A stretch of DNA of 64,000 nt, taken from NCBI RefSeq assembly GCF_030622045.1, contig NZ_CP130886.1, forward strand, positions 5,278,001 through 5,342,000, read 5' to 3'. How positions within the stretch are numbered: position 1 is the first letter of the stretch; each line of letters opens with the position of its first letter. A model generated the notes under the pieces. It was given only the letters and a program-made list of their open reading frames with translations. It ran no database searches and was not told where the DNA came from. This document shows, piece after piece, positions 34,918-43,254 of the stretch. The stretch comes from Planctellipticum variicoloris (GTDB lineage Bacteria; Planctomycetota; Planctomycetia; Planctomycetales; Planctomycetaceae). Position numbers and translations under genes: made by a program.

Positions 34918-35553
34918 ATGTCCCGACCCCAGAGCCATCGTCGATGCGCCGGCAGTTCGGCGAACAACGCTGGGCGGCTGACTGCGCTTGGTGCGGCGAT
35001 CTTCCTGACCGCCGTTGGCTGCGAGAGTCGCCCAGAACACAAAGCCGACCGTACGACAACGCTCGACAAGTCCTCGATCCCGGCAAGCTATCGTCCGCTC
35101 TTCGAGGGCGGCCTCAGCTTCGAGGAAGTGGAATCTCTTCGAGCGTTCCTGCCATACAAATCGATCACTCTGAGTCGCAGTCCGTGCTTCGGGGACTGCC
35201 CGGTCTACGATGTGACGCTGCACAGCGACGGGAAAGCCCGCCTGACGGCGACCCAGCATCTTGACGAGATCGGCACGTTTGAGGGAGAAGTGAATATCTT
35301 CAGTTTCGGCAAACTCTGCTATCTCATGGATCGGCTGGGGTTCTCAAAGTTCCAGCCGCAGTACGATGCAAATTCGATTGACTCTGCCACAGTCACGATT
35401 ACCGCTTCGACGAAAGACGGCGAGATCGTTGTCAGCGACTACAGCGAAATCGGCCCCATCGAGCTATGGGCCATTCAGCAGACGATCGACAACATTCGCC
35501 ATGAAATCCAGTGGCGTCGGGTCGATGATCCGGAAACACCGGCAGCGAAGTGA
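34918..35553 (+). CDS. DUF6438 lipoprotein
   Basis: 211 aa. A lipoprotein-type signal ends in FLTAVGC (Cys at about 35). The conserved DUF6438 core begins at about residue 80 with ITLSRSPCFGDCPVYDVTL, whose Cys-x3-Cys pair and DG turn (HSDGKARL) are the family signature. The strand-rich remainder ends in ELWAIQQTIDNIR. Function of the family is unknown, and it is probably anchored in a membrane facing the periplasm. It starts 27 bp after the truncated membrane protein gene and is convergent with the PVC dehydrogenase. Confidence 0.82.
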   Translation: MSRPQSHRRCAGSSANNAGRLTALGAAIFLTAVGCESRPEHKADRTTTLDKSSIPASYRPLFEGGLSFEEVESLRAFLPYKSITLSRSPCFGDCPVYDVTLHSDGKARLTATQHLDEIGTFEGEVNIFSFGKLCYLMDRLGFSKFQPQYDANSIDSATVTITASTKDGEIVVSDYSEIGPIELWAIQQTIDNIRHEIQWRRVDDPETPAAK

Positions 35554-35645
35554 TTTCCCGGGTCGTCGCGGACTCCGACCCGGCCACCCCGTCAGTCCAA
35601 CGCGCGCCGGCCCCTCGCAACGCACCGAGAGCCGGACTTGCCGCT

Positions 35646-38600
35646 CTATTCGCTTTGCGGCAGCGGCACCTGTTCCCGGGTCATGAGGTACGCGAACAGG
35701 TCGCGAATCTGCTCCAGCGAGTACGGCTGCAGCAGGTTCTCCGGCATCAACGACAGCGGCACCGTCTTGCGCTCTTCGACGTCGCCCAGATCGACCGCCA
35801 CCGTGTCGGTCGCCGTGCGCAGCGTCAGCGCGTTACCGGTCTCACTGAGGACCAGCCCGTTGAGCACCCGACCGTCTTCGAGAGCCAGCACCGTCATGCG
35901 GAAGTCGGCCGAGACGACGGCGCTCGGATCCACGATGTTCTCCAGCAAGTAATCCAGATTGCTGCGGTTCGCCCCGGTCAGATCGGGCCCCGCCGTCTTC
36001 CCTTCGCCGAAGAACTTGTGACACGCCGTGCAGGTTTTGGCAAACAGCGCCCGGCCGGCGCTGCGGTCCCCTTGCGCCAGCACGTCCGGCGTCAGTTGAG
36101 CTTTCAGCTTCGCAATCAGCTCTTTCTTCTCCGCGGGACTGTCGCGGAATTCGCCCCAGGTCTGCGTGAGCAACTGATCGAGTCTGGGATCGGCGAAGTC
36201 GTGGATCTGCCGGGCGACAAAGGCCGTGAGATCCGAGCGGGGGATTTTGTCCTCCGCCACAGCAACCAACAGCGCACTGGCGAACCGCGGTCGCCCGGCG
36301 AGAACCGCAATCAGCTCGGCCCGTTGCGAGTGGTGAAAACTCTTGTAGGAGGCGACGAGCTTCGCCGCGGCCTTGTCGTCATCGAACAGGCTGAGGCCGC
36401 GCGCCGCCACCGGATTGAGAAAGCGGACCCCCAGCAGCTTCTCGCAGATCTCGCGCAGCTCCGCCGGCCGGGCGTCGATCAGCGTCGCCAGAGCCGCCTG
36501 GCGATCCGGCAGGCTGGCCTTGCTGTCGAGGGCGATCTCCTTTACGACCGACAGCGCCCGACCGTCGCCGAACAGCACGCTCAAATCGCGGACGGAATTC
36601 CGTACCCCTTCGTCGCCGGACTGCGACGCCAGCGCGACAAAGGCGTCCCAGCCCGCCGGCTGCGGAGCCTTCCGGCGGGCGATCAGTGCCGCGGCGACCC
36701 CCTGAACGACGTCGCGGGCCAGGTCACCGTCCTGTCGATTGACGGTCTCGCGAAGCAGGAGTTCCAACGCCGCCGGGCGGTCTTCCACATCTTCCGCCAG
36801 CCGGCGGGCAATCAGCCGCCGGGTTGTCGGCAGTTTGCAGTCCGCGGCGGCACGGGCAAGTCCGAGGGGATCGTGATCGGCGACGGGGATCAGCCCGTAC
36901 CAGATCATCAGCGGCAGATTGTGATCGCCGGCGTCTTCCGCATGGGCCATCAGCGGAACCGCCAGCCTCAGACGTTGAACGACGGTGAGCCGCTGCAGAG
37001 CGGAGGCCAGCGTCAGGCGAACCAGCGCCGAAGGATCGTTTTGCGCCAGATCGACCAGAACTGCCAGTTGCTGGTCGGAAACCTGGCCCGGCGCCGCGCC
37101 CGCCGGTCGCTCGCTCAGCGTCGTATCGAGAGGAGAATCGTCGACCAGCAGGCGCACGGCCCACGCGCGAACATGTTCGTCGCGATGCGAAAGCAGCGTC
37201 TCCAACGCTCGCGGCGAGTTCTGGTGCAGCGCCTGCAGCGTCCAGAGTGCCTTCAGCACATCGCTCGCCTTGCCGCCAGGATTGCAGACATGCTGCAGCT
37301 CCCGGACAACGGCACTCATGTCGCGCCGCTGGAGCATCCGAGACTCCAACTCCAGCCGCGCTTGCCGGACAAACCATTCCTCGCCACGAAGCTGCAACTC
37401 GACGAGCTGCGGCAGCGTCAACGAGCCCGCCTCAAAGCGAACCGGCTTCGCCGGTTCATCGTCATACGAGATCCGGTAGATCCGGCCGCTGGTCCGGTGG
37501 ACCCCGTTCCGTTCGTGGCATTCGCCGGTGTCGCTCCAGTCGGCGACGTACAACGCACCGTCCGGGCCTTCGCTCAGCTCCATGCCGCGGAACCAGGGGT
37601 CTTTGACGATGAAGAGATCGGGCTCGTGCCGGCCGACGTAGCCGGAACCTTCGCGTTCGAGCCGTTCCGTGTTGGCGCGGAGCCCGTGCATGTTGAGCGT
37701 CAGCAACCGGCCGCGGTATTCCGCAGGCCAGCGGCGCCCCTGCAGAATGCAGCAGCCGATGTGAGCGTGTCCGCCGCCGAGCGAGTTGGCCGCCCCGTCG
37801 CGGGACTTCTGCCAGCCCCCTTCGACGTCAAAGTGCCAGTGATCCGCGTGCGTGTCGATCAACTCGTAAACCCGGGGATTGGGATCGACGGTGTGCGGCC
37901 GGGTAAAATGCGCCCCCGTGATGCCGTGCCACAGATGTCCGTTGACCGTATTGATGAAAAACAGCTCGCCGTTCTCATCCCAGTCATGTCCCCACGGATT
38001 GGTCGTGCCGGACGAGAGAGCTTCGAAGACTTTCGTGTGGGGCGAATAGCGCCACATCGTCCCCCGCAGCGGAATACGTTCCTCCTCCGGGACGCCCGGC
38101 CGGCCGACTTCGCCGGGGCTCGACGCCCCGCACCGACCATAGAGCCAGCCGTCCGGCCCGAAGCGCAGCCCGTTCGCAAAGTTGTGATAGTTCTCCGGCG
38201 GAACGCGGAAGCCGTCGAGGATCACCTGAGCCGGTCCATCAGGCCGGTCGTCGCGATCGAGATCCGGAATAAACAGCAACTGCGGCGGACACATCACCCA
38301 GACGCCCCCCAGACCGACCGCGACGCTGGTGAGCATCTGCAGATCGTCGGTAAAGACTTTGCGTTCGTCGGCCCGGCCGTCCCCATCGGTATCCGCGAGA
38401 ATCACGAGCCGGTCGCGCAGCTTGAGTTCGAACCGCAGCGGCGCCTCGGCATACGTGTAGTTCTCGGCGACCCACAACCGACCCCGCCCGTCCCAGTCGA
38501 TGCCGATCGGATTCTGGACCTCGGGTTCCGCCGCGAAGACGTTGGCACGGAAGCCGGGGGGAAGCTGCATTTCCGCCGCCACCGTCTCGGGCTTGAGCGG

Positions 38601-38705
38601 ACCCGGGCCGCTGTCCGGTTCGCTGTTGTAAGGGGCGGGGAATTCGTCGGCGTACGACGGCAGGCTCAGCAGGCAGGCCAGTGCGAACATCAGGCGACGG
38701 GGCAT
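35646..38705 (-). CDS. PVC-type membrane-bound dehydrogenase with C-terminal haem-binding domain
   Basis: 1019 aa. Signal peptide (MPRRLMFALACLLSLPSYA). Residues about 45-430 form a beta-propeller dehydrogenase-like domain (ENYTYAEAP, DTDGDGRADERKVF, NGLRFGPDGWLYGRCG, GAHFTRPHTVDPNPRV, ELSEGPDGALYVADW). A HEAT-like helical region (about 440-860) follows. The terminal cytochrome c-type domain has CTACH at 892-896 and a likely distal methionine near SLMPENLL. The combination is confined largely to Planctomycetes, Verrucomicrobia and relatives, where it is thought to oxidise sugars in the periplasm. Substrate and electron acceptor are unknown. It is monocistronic on the minus strand. Confidence 0.92.
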   Translation of the reverse strand: MPRRLMFALACLLSLPSYADEFPAPYNSEPDSGPGPLKPETVAAEMQLPPGFRANVFAAEPEVQNPIGIDWDGRGRLWVAENYTYAEAPLRFELKLRDRLVILADTDGDGRADERKVFTDDLQMLTSVAVGLGGVWVMCPPQLLFIPDLDRDDRPDGPAQVILDGFRVPPENYHNFANGLRFGPDGWLYGRCGASSPGEVGRPGVPEEERIPLRGTMWRYSPHTKVFEALSSGTTNPWGHDWDENGELFFINTVNGHLWHGITGAHFTRPHTVDPNPRVYELIDTHADHWHFDVEGGWQKSRDGAANSLGGGHAHIGCCILQGRRWPAEYRGRLLTLNMHGLRANTERLEREGSGYVGRHEPDLFIVKDPWFRGMELSEGPDGALYVADWSDTGECHERNGVHRTSGRIYRISYDDEPAKPVRFEAGSLTLPQLVELQLRGEEWFVRQARLELESRMLQRRDMSAVVRELQHVCNPGGKASDVLKALWTLQALHQNSPRALETLLSHRDEHVRAWAVRLLVDDSPLDTTLSERPAGAAPGQVSDQQLAVLVDLAQNDPSALVRLTLASALQRLTVVQRLRLAVPLMAHAEDAGDHNLPLMIWYGLIPVADHDPLGLARAAADCKLPTTRRLIARRLAEDVEDRPAALELLLRETVNRQDGDLARDVVQGVAAALIARRKAPQPAGWDAFVALASQSGDEGVRNSVRDLSVLFGDGRALSVVKEIALDSKASLPDRQAALATLIDARPAELREICEKLLGVRFLNPVAARGLSLFDDDKAAAKLVASYKSFHHSQRAELIAVLAGRPRFASALLVAVAEDKIPRSDLTAFVARQIHDFADPRLDQLLTQTWGEFRDSPAEKKELIAKLKAQLTPDVLAQGDRSAGRALFAKTCTACHKFFGEGKTAGPDLTGANRSNLDYLLENIVDPSAVVSADFRMTVLALEDGRVLNGLVLSETGNALTLRTATDTVAVDLGDVEERKTVPLSLMPENLLQPYSLEQIRDLFAYLMTREQVPLPQSE

Positions 38706-38862
38706 GGGTTGGTCCCGGATGGATTGGGCAGTGGTGAATCACTTGATAATAACTGCTGGCATGGAGCGGGGGGAGTTGCTGATCTTGAACTGACCCCGCA
38801 GGGGGCGGGGCAACTACCCTCTGGCTACCCTCCGGGCTGCGGCATGCCGTTCGTCTGCTGAG

Positions 38863-39627
38863 TCAGGTTTGCTCCGCGCGAGCTCGATCGACCACCGCCG
38901 GCCGCCAGAACGGAATGCCCCACGGAATCAGCAGCGCTGCCAGGAACTGTCCGCCGAACGAACAGATCGACACGATTTCCAGAACGTCCACGACAGACGT
39001 CGCCAATCCCCAGGCCCGAAACAGCGACGATATCCCGTCAAAGACGTTGATCGACGCCATCATCAGCGGCACAGCCAGCAGTGACAGGCCGGACATCAGC
39101 AGCCACGCTCTCGCCGGGCGAAAGCATCCCGCCGTCCAGGCCAGCCACAATGACGTGAAGACGAACAGAATCACGAACTGCCCCGACAAGGCGTCGAAGA
39201 CGCTCTCAAACCGGTCCTCCAGACCCGTGTAACACTCCCGCAGCGGCCGATACCACCCGGCGTCATACAGCTCCGAAGACAGGCCCGCCAGCCACGGCGC
39301 CGTCGGCACGCACGCCATCACGCAGGCCCGGCCGATCGTTCCCGGCAGCGCCGACCCGCACCAGCGCGAATACAGTAGACTGACGGCGGCAAGCGTGACC
39401 CCGGTCGACGCCGCCAGCGTCGCGAACATCTGGTCTTCCGAGAAGCCTCCGAACCCGTATTCAACGAAGAGCCACGCTCCGCCGAACCACGCCGTCCCGA
39501 CGACAAATCCCATGCCGCCCAGCGCCAGCGACATCCAGATCGCCCGGACGAGCCGGCTCTGTTGGCCGCGGAGAAAAAACGGTTCGCGAAGCGACATCGG
39601 CTGCGATCCTTCACGTCGAGTCTGCAT
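38863..39627 (-). CDS. Hypothetical polytopic membrane protein
   Basis: 254 aa from the ATG at 39627; 39597 is an alternative. Six hydrophobic segments: LVRAIWMSLALGGMGFVVGT, GAWLFVEYGF, ATLAASTGVTLAAVSLLY, GQFVILFVFTSLWLAW, WLLMSGLSLLAVPLM and SFGGQFLAALLIPWG. There are soluble loops with a DAGWYRPLRECYTGLEDRFES region. No known family was recognised and no catalytic motif is visible. It lies upstream of the PVC dehydrogenase on the same strand with a 157-bp gap, so a link is possible but not shown. Confidence 0.6.
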   Translation of the reverse strand: MQTRREGSQPMSLREPFFLRGQQSRLVRAIWMSLALGGMGFVVGTAWFGGAWLFVEYGFGGFSEDQMFATLAASTGVTLAAVSLLYSRWCGSALPGTIGRACVMACVPTAPWLAGLSSELYDAGWYRPLRECYTGLEDRFESVFDALSGQFVILFVFTSLWLAWTAGCFRPARAWLLMSGLSLLAVPLMMASINVFDGISSLFRAWGLATSVVDVLEIVSICSFGGQFLAALLIPWGIPFWRPAVVDRARAEQT

Positions 39628-39734
39628 CGCCGAAATCCTACCGCGAAATCTGCAGACATTCGAGCTGAATCCGCGCCGGGGCGGCACGCACATCGCGAAC
39701 GGACGGAATTCCCACGGCCCTTCCCGGTTTCAGA

Positions 39735-39812
39735 GTAGGGTGAGTCGAGTCCGCGAGGCTCACCTCTTTTTTAATGAGTTACGGTGAGCCTCGAAGACTC
39801 GACTCACCCTAC
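39735..39812. repeat. 78-bp palindromic element (copy 1, intact)
   Basis: Arms of 29 bp (39735-39763 and 39784-39812, starting GTAGGGTGAGTCGAGTC) with two mismatches around a 20-nt AT-rich loop, giving a large hairpin. Downstream CTTGCCCGGATGTAACTT is shared with copy 2 at 41666. The two copies flank the aldehyde dehydrogenase gene in the same orientation. The rest of 39628-39954 shows no gene. Confidence 0.85.
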
Positions 39813-39954
39813 ATCTTGCCCGGATGTAACTTCGGAAGAGCCGTAATGGAATTCCGGCAGCCGATTGTCCGACCAACCCCGAAGGAGTATGTTCGAAGCG
39901 TCTCCGATCCCGGACCGATCTCCCTCCCTGTCCCACTTTCCGGATGCACCACTG

Positions 39955-41511
39955 ATGTCGACAGCCACCTCCGAAATTCGCGCACTCACCGCGGCCGCCT
40001 TCGCCACGCCCGCCAAGTTCACCGAGTTCTGCCGCAACGGCGGCAAGCCGCTCGGCGGCATCGTCGACGGCGAAGAGATCGCCGGCTCGATGAACGCCAC
40101 CTTCCAGACCGTCGATCCCGGCTCGCAGGAAGTTCTGGCCACAATCTGCGAAATGGGGGAAGCGGAAGTCGCCCGGGCCGTCGCCGCGGCGCAGCGGGCG
40201 TTCGACGGCGACGGCGGATCGAGCTGGAAAAATGCCGATGTCGAAGAGCGCATCGAACTCGTCAACCGGCTCGTCCAGCTCTGCGAACGGGACCGCGACG
40301 TCCTGCTGGCCTGCGAAATCCGCGACGGCGGCAAAGTCTCCGAACTCGCCGAGGGAGATTTCGCACAGATCCGCGCCTGTGCGGAATACTTCATCGGCGT
40401 CGCCCGCCGGATCGCAATGGGGGACAGCCCCGCGATGCAGGTGGCCGACGGCGTGCAGGGCTATACCTACCGCGAGCCGTGGGGCGTGGTCGCCGGCATC
40501 ATTCCTTGGAACTACCCGATCGTGCTGACGTCGTGGTTCATGTTCCCCGCCCTGCTCTCCGGAAACACGATCCTGATCAAGCCGGCCGAAGACACGCCGC
40601 TCTCGGCCCTGTATCTCGCGAAGCTGGCGAAGGAAGCCGGCTTCCCGCCGGGCGTGATCAACGTGCTGCCCGGCCGGGGCGAGATCACCGGGCACTGCAT
40701 CGCCGAGCACCCGGGCGTCCGCTATATCTCGTTCACGGGGTCGCCGGGGGTCGGGCAGGCCATCCTGCGGACCTGCGATCGTCACGGCACGCGGATGAAG
40801 CGGGAAATGGGGGGCAACGGGGCGGCGATCGTACTGGGGGACGCCGATCCGGCCGTCGTCGCCCGACTGATCGGTCGGCACACGAACCAGCACTACGGCC
40901 AGACCTGCTGCACCATTCATCGCGTGTTCGTCGACCGCAAAATCGCCGACGATTTCATCGACGCCCAGACGGCCTTCTTCAAAGGGCTGAAGATCGGCTA
41001 CCAGGCGGACGCCGGGACGCAGCTCGGGGCCGTGATCAATCCGACGCAGCGCCGGCGAATTCTGCAGGCCCAGCAGGAAACGATCGCCCGCGGCGGCAAG
41101 GCATTGCTCGCCGGCGGCGAGGCGACGGTTCCCGGCAAGGACGGCTTCTATGTGAAGCCGGCGCTCTACCGGACGGAGCCGGGGCAGACCGTGAATCCGC
41201 TGGAAGTGTTCCACACGTATGCGACGATCTGCCCGGTCTCCTCGGCGGAGGAAGCGCTGCGGCTGGCGAACAGCTCGCCCTACGGGCTGGGTTCAAGCAT
41301 CTGGACGCGCGACATCGAGCGCGGCGTGGCGCTGGCGAAACAGTTCCGCGACGGCACCGGGCAGATCAACTGCCACAACTCGATCGCCTACGGCCTCCCC
41401 TACGGCGGCCAGGGAATCTCCGGCGGCCCCGGCGGCGGCGTGAACTGCGAAGAAACCTTCCTGGATTACACCCAGGTCAAGGCGATCTACGTCGCGGATT
41501 ATCCTGCCTAA
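39955..41511 (+). CDS. Aldehyde dehydrogenase (betaine-aldehyde dehydrogenase-like)
   Basis: 518 aa from the ATG at 39955. Starts at 39865 and 39889 are possible, but the extra N-terminus is Pro/Ser-rich and not conserved-looking. NAD-binding and catalytic motifs are present: WGVVAGIIPWNYP, KPAEDTPLSAL, FTGSPGVG, the general base E284 in REMGGNGA and the nucleophile C318 in YGQTCCTIH, 34 residues apart as expected. It should oxidise an aldehyde to a carboxylate with NAD(P)+. The GMGGN-type motif replaces the commoner ELGGK. A strong terminator follows at 41531. The gene is bracketed by palindromic repeats on both sides. Confidence 0.9.
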   Translation: MSTATSEIRALTAAAFATPAKFTEFCRNGGKPLGGIVDGEEIAGSMNATFQTVDPGSQEVLATICEMGEAEVARAVAAAQRAFDGDGGSSWKNADVEERIELVNRLVQLCERDRDVLLACEIRDGGKVSELAEGDFAQIRACAEYFIGVARRIAMGDSPAMQVADGVQGYTYREPWGVVAGIIPWNYPIVLTSWFMFPALLSGNTILIKPAEDTPLSALYLAKLAKEAGFPPGVINVLPGRGEITGHCIAEHPGVRYISFTGSPGVGQAILRTCDRHGTRMKREMGGNGAAIVLGDADPAVVARLIGRHTNQHYGQTCCTIHRVFVDRKIADDFIDAQTAFFKGLKIGYQADAGTQLGAVINPTQRRRILQAQQETIARGGKALLAGGEATVPGKDGFYVKPALYRTEPGQTVNPLEVFHTYATICPVSSAEEALRLANSSPYGLGSSIWTRDIERGVALAKQFRDGTGQINCHNSIAYGLPYGGQGISGGPGGGVNCEETFLDYTQVKAIYVADYPA

Positions 41512-41530
41512 CGGCGGCTGATGACTGATG

Positions 41531-41570
41531 AGGCCCCCGGATCGCGCTGCACGGTCCGGGGGCCTTTTTT
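41531..41570 (+). terminator. Rho-independent terminator of the aldehyde dehydrogenase gene
   Basis: Perfect 11-bp stem AGGCCCCCGGA/TCCGGGGGCCT with a 13-nt loop, directly followed by a T tract. It is the clearest intrinsic terminator in the window. Confidence 0.88.
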
Positions 41571-41665
41571 GTTGCAGGACGAAGTGCCTGCCGGACGCCG
41601 CACTAATCACGGCCCCCCCATCACGACGAAGGCGGAGGGCCAACGCGGCTTGTCGCTGTCCTAAA

Positions 41666-41755
41666 GTAGGGTGAGTCGAGTCTTCGAGGCTCACCTCTGC
41701 GACAACAAATGATGGCGAAAGACTCACCCTGCAGCTTGCCCGGACGGAACTTGGA
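41666..41755. repeat. Palindromic element (copy 2, degraded)
   Basis: The left arm (41666-41694) matches the element at 39735, and at the two arm mismatches it agrees with that element's right arm. The right arm is shortened by about 9 bp, so the hairpin is weakened. The shared CTTGCCCGGA tail is present. The rest of 41512-41905 has no gene apart from the terminator. Confidence 0.8.
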
Positions 41756-41905
41756 CCGAGAGGTGGGTGGGCCAGTGTCGAGCCTTGAAGACGCCAACGT
41801 CTTCTGACATTGTGAACAGGAGGCCGAGTCTCCACAGGGCGAGGAAACCGACCACGGCGCCGTCCGGTCGATGCGGCGGTTTCTTACTGAGGCGGGAGTG
41901 TTGCC

Positions 41906-42328
41906 ATGATGGAATACCAGGGCTACATGGGCAAAGTCGAGTTCGACGACGAAGCCCGTCTCTTTCACGGCGAAGTCCTCAATACGCGCGACGTGATCAC
42001 GTTTCAGGGGCGAAGCGTCGACGAGCTGGAAGCCGCCTTTCGCGAATCCATCGACGACTATCTGGCCTTCTGCAAGGCGCGCGGCGAGACCCCGGAGCGG
42101 CCGTATTCCGGGCAGTTCGTAACGCGACTGCCGCCGCAGCTCCATCGCGAAGTGAGCACCGCGGCAGCCCTCGCGGGGAAAAGTTTGAATGCGTGGGTGG
42201 TTGACCGGCTGCAGGAGGGGGTCGACAAGGCAGCGAAGGTGAAGCAGACCGCAAGCACCAGGCAGAAGAGCAAAGCCGCCACACCATCGCCTCGCACACA
42301 ATCTAAAGCCCGGAAGCAGCGTGCCTGA
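41906..42328 (+). CDS. hicB: Solitary HicB-family antitoxin-like protein
   Basis: 140 aa; the second Met may be the real start. The N-terminal HicB fold is recognisable (YMGKVEFDDEARLFHGEVLNTRDVITFQGRSVDELEAAFRESIDDYL), followed by a ribbon-helix-helix DNA-binding segment (VTRLPPQLHREVSTAAALAGKSLNAWVVDRL, about 71-102) and a basic tail rich in Lys, Ser and Thr. HicB normally neutralises the HicA mRNA interferase encoded beside it. No hicA could be found in the 150 bp upstream or downstream. It may be an orphan regulator or a remnant of a pair. Confidence 0.82.
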   Translation: MMEYQGYMGKVEFDDEARLFHGEVLNTRDVITFQGRSVDELEAAFRESIDDYLAFCKARGETPERPYSGQFVTRLPPQLHREVSTAAALAGKSLNAWVVDRLQEGVDKAAKVKQTASTRQKSKAATPSPRTQSKARKQRA

Positions 42329-42360
42329 GACACACTGATTTCCCTTGAGCGACCAGCCCG

Positions 42361-43104
42361 ATGGTGATCCTCCCCCCCGAACTGCTGGCCACATTCCCGC
42401 CGGCGAAGACAGCGCTCCTCGACCGCGTCCGGCGGGACGTCGATGACGACATGCTGCGGGTGATCTCGCGGGCGGACTACGGAAACCAGGCCGACGAACT
42501 GTTTCCCCAACTGGTGCAGTTCCGGGACACCGGGCAGCTTCCTGAGCCGATGGAATTCTGGCTCCACGAAGTGCTGGCCCTGACGCGGTGGAGCGATCCT
42601 GAGCGGCCAGGGTTATCGGGCTTCGGATACGGTCCGAGTGGAATCAGCGGACACTGGACGCGACTGTTTGTCTGTGCGGCACTGCTCAGGGCCGATGTGG
42701 AACCAGCGGTTGATGTCGAGGACGGCGCGACATCCACGTTGGCGCAATTGCTGGTCAGCGCCTCGGTGATGGAGTCCTCGGTCAACGAAGCCATCGGGCA
42801 GTTTCTCACGTGGCGGCTGATGGAAGTCGATCGTCCGTGGGAAGAGCCGGTGTTCGCTCTCGCGCTGCTCGTCGTCGCGGTCCGTCTGCGCGTCGGCCGA
42901 TTGTCGGAGCAGGCCGTCGGCATTTTCGCGGAGCGGGTGCTGGTGAGCGATGCGATTCACCAGGTCCAGTACGGTCCCCTGCGGCTCTGGCAGGAGCACT
43001 GGAAGCCGCTATCGGCGGAGTTGCGGCGCGAGGCGGCGGCGATCGCGGACGTGGTGGTGCGGGAAGACGTGTTCCTGTGCGCGGGGCTGATCGAAGTGGG
43101 GTGA
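42361..43104 (+). CDS. Hypothetical protein
   Basis: 247 aa, not recognised. It is predicted to be soluble and mostly helical, with many Trp/Leu-rich stretches (EFWLHEVLALTRWSDP, LRLWQEHWKPL) and no signal peptide, membrane segment or catalytic motif. Acidic composition and GC content match the neighbourhood, so it does not look foreign. It begins 32 bp after the HicB-like gene on the same strand and ends 20 bp before the inverted 39-bp palindrome. It could be co-transcribed with HicB. Confidence 0.6.
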   Translation: MVILPPELLATFPPAKTALLDRVRRDVDDDMLRVISRADYGNQADELFPQLVQFRDTGQLPEPMEFWLHEVLALTRWSDPERPGLSGFGYGPSGISGHWTRLFVCAALLRADVEPAVDVEDGATSTLAQLLVSASVMESSVNEAIGQFLTWRLMEVDRPWEEPVFALALLVVAVRLRVGRLSEQAVGIFAERVLVSDAIHQVQYGPLRLWQEHWKPLSAELRREAAAIADVVVREDVFLCAGLIEVG

Positions 43105-43124
43105 GCGAATTCCATCTGATCGCG

Positions 43125-43163
43125 AAGAGCACTGGTGGCTGAAGGCCACCAGTGCCACCCGAA
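43125..43163 (-). repeat. 39-bp palindromic repeat (copy 2, inverted)
   Basis: Exact reverse complement of 33422-33460, including the 11-bp stem at 43129-43155. It sits between the 3' ends of convergent genes. Confidence 0.85.
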
Positions 43164-43188
43164 TGGGGCCGCCCCGCGGCCTCCTGCC

Positions 43189-43251
43189 GTACGACGGACA
43201 TCCTTGTTCGTCGCTCTTCGGACCCTCGACGGACGAGGATGTTCGTCGTAC
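43189..43251. repeat. 63-bp palindromic repeat related to the element at 57-139
   Basis: Arms GTACGACGGACATCC (43189-43203) and its complement (43237-43251) with one mismatch. The interior is also partly self-complementary. It ends 3 bp from the stop codon of glcF. Confidence 0.8.
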
Positions 43252-43254
43252 AGG

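Noticed and set aside
35550-38861. Plus-strand open frame of 1103 codons opposite the PVC dehydrogenase
   Set aside because: It is Arg/Gln-rich antisense of a strongly supported gene with signal peptide and haem motif on the minus strand.
39735-39812. Large palindrome read as a rho-independent terminator
   Set aside because: It recurs with flanking sequence at 41666 and lies upstream of a gene, so a repeat element fits better.
41756-41905. HicA toxin upstream of HicB
   Set aside because: All frames were read and none shows the HicA dsRBD-like sequence or its catalytic histidine context.
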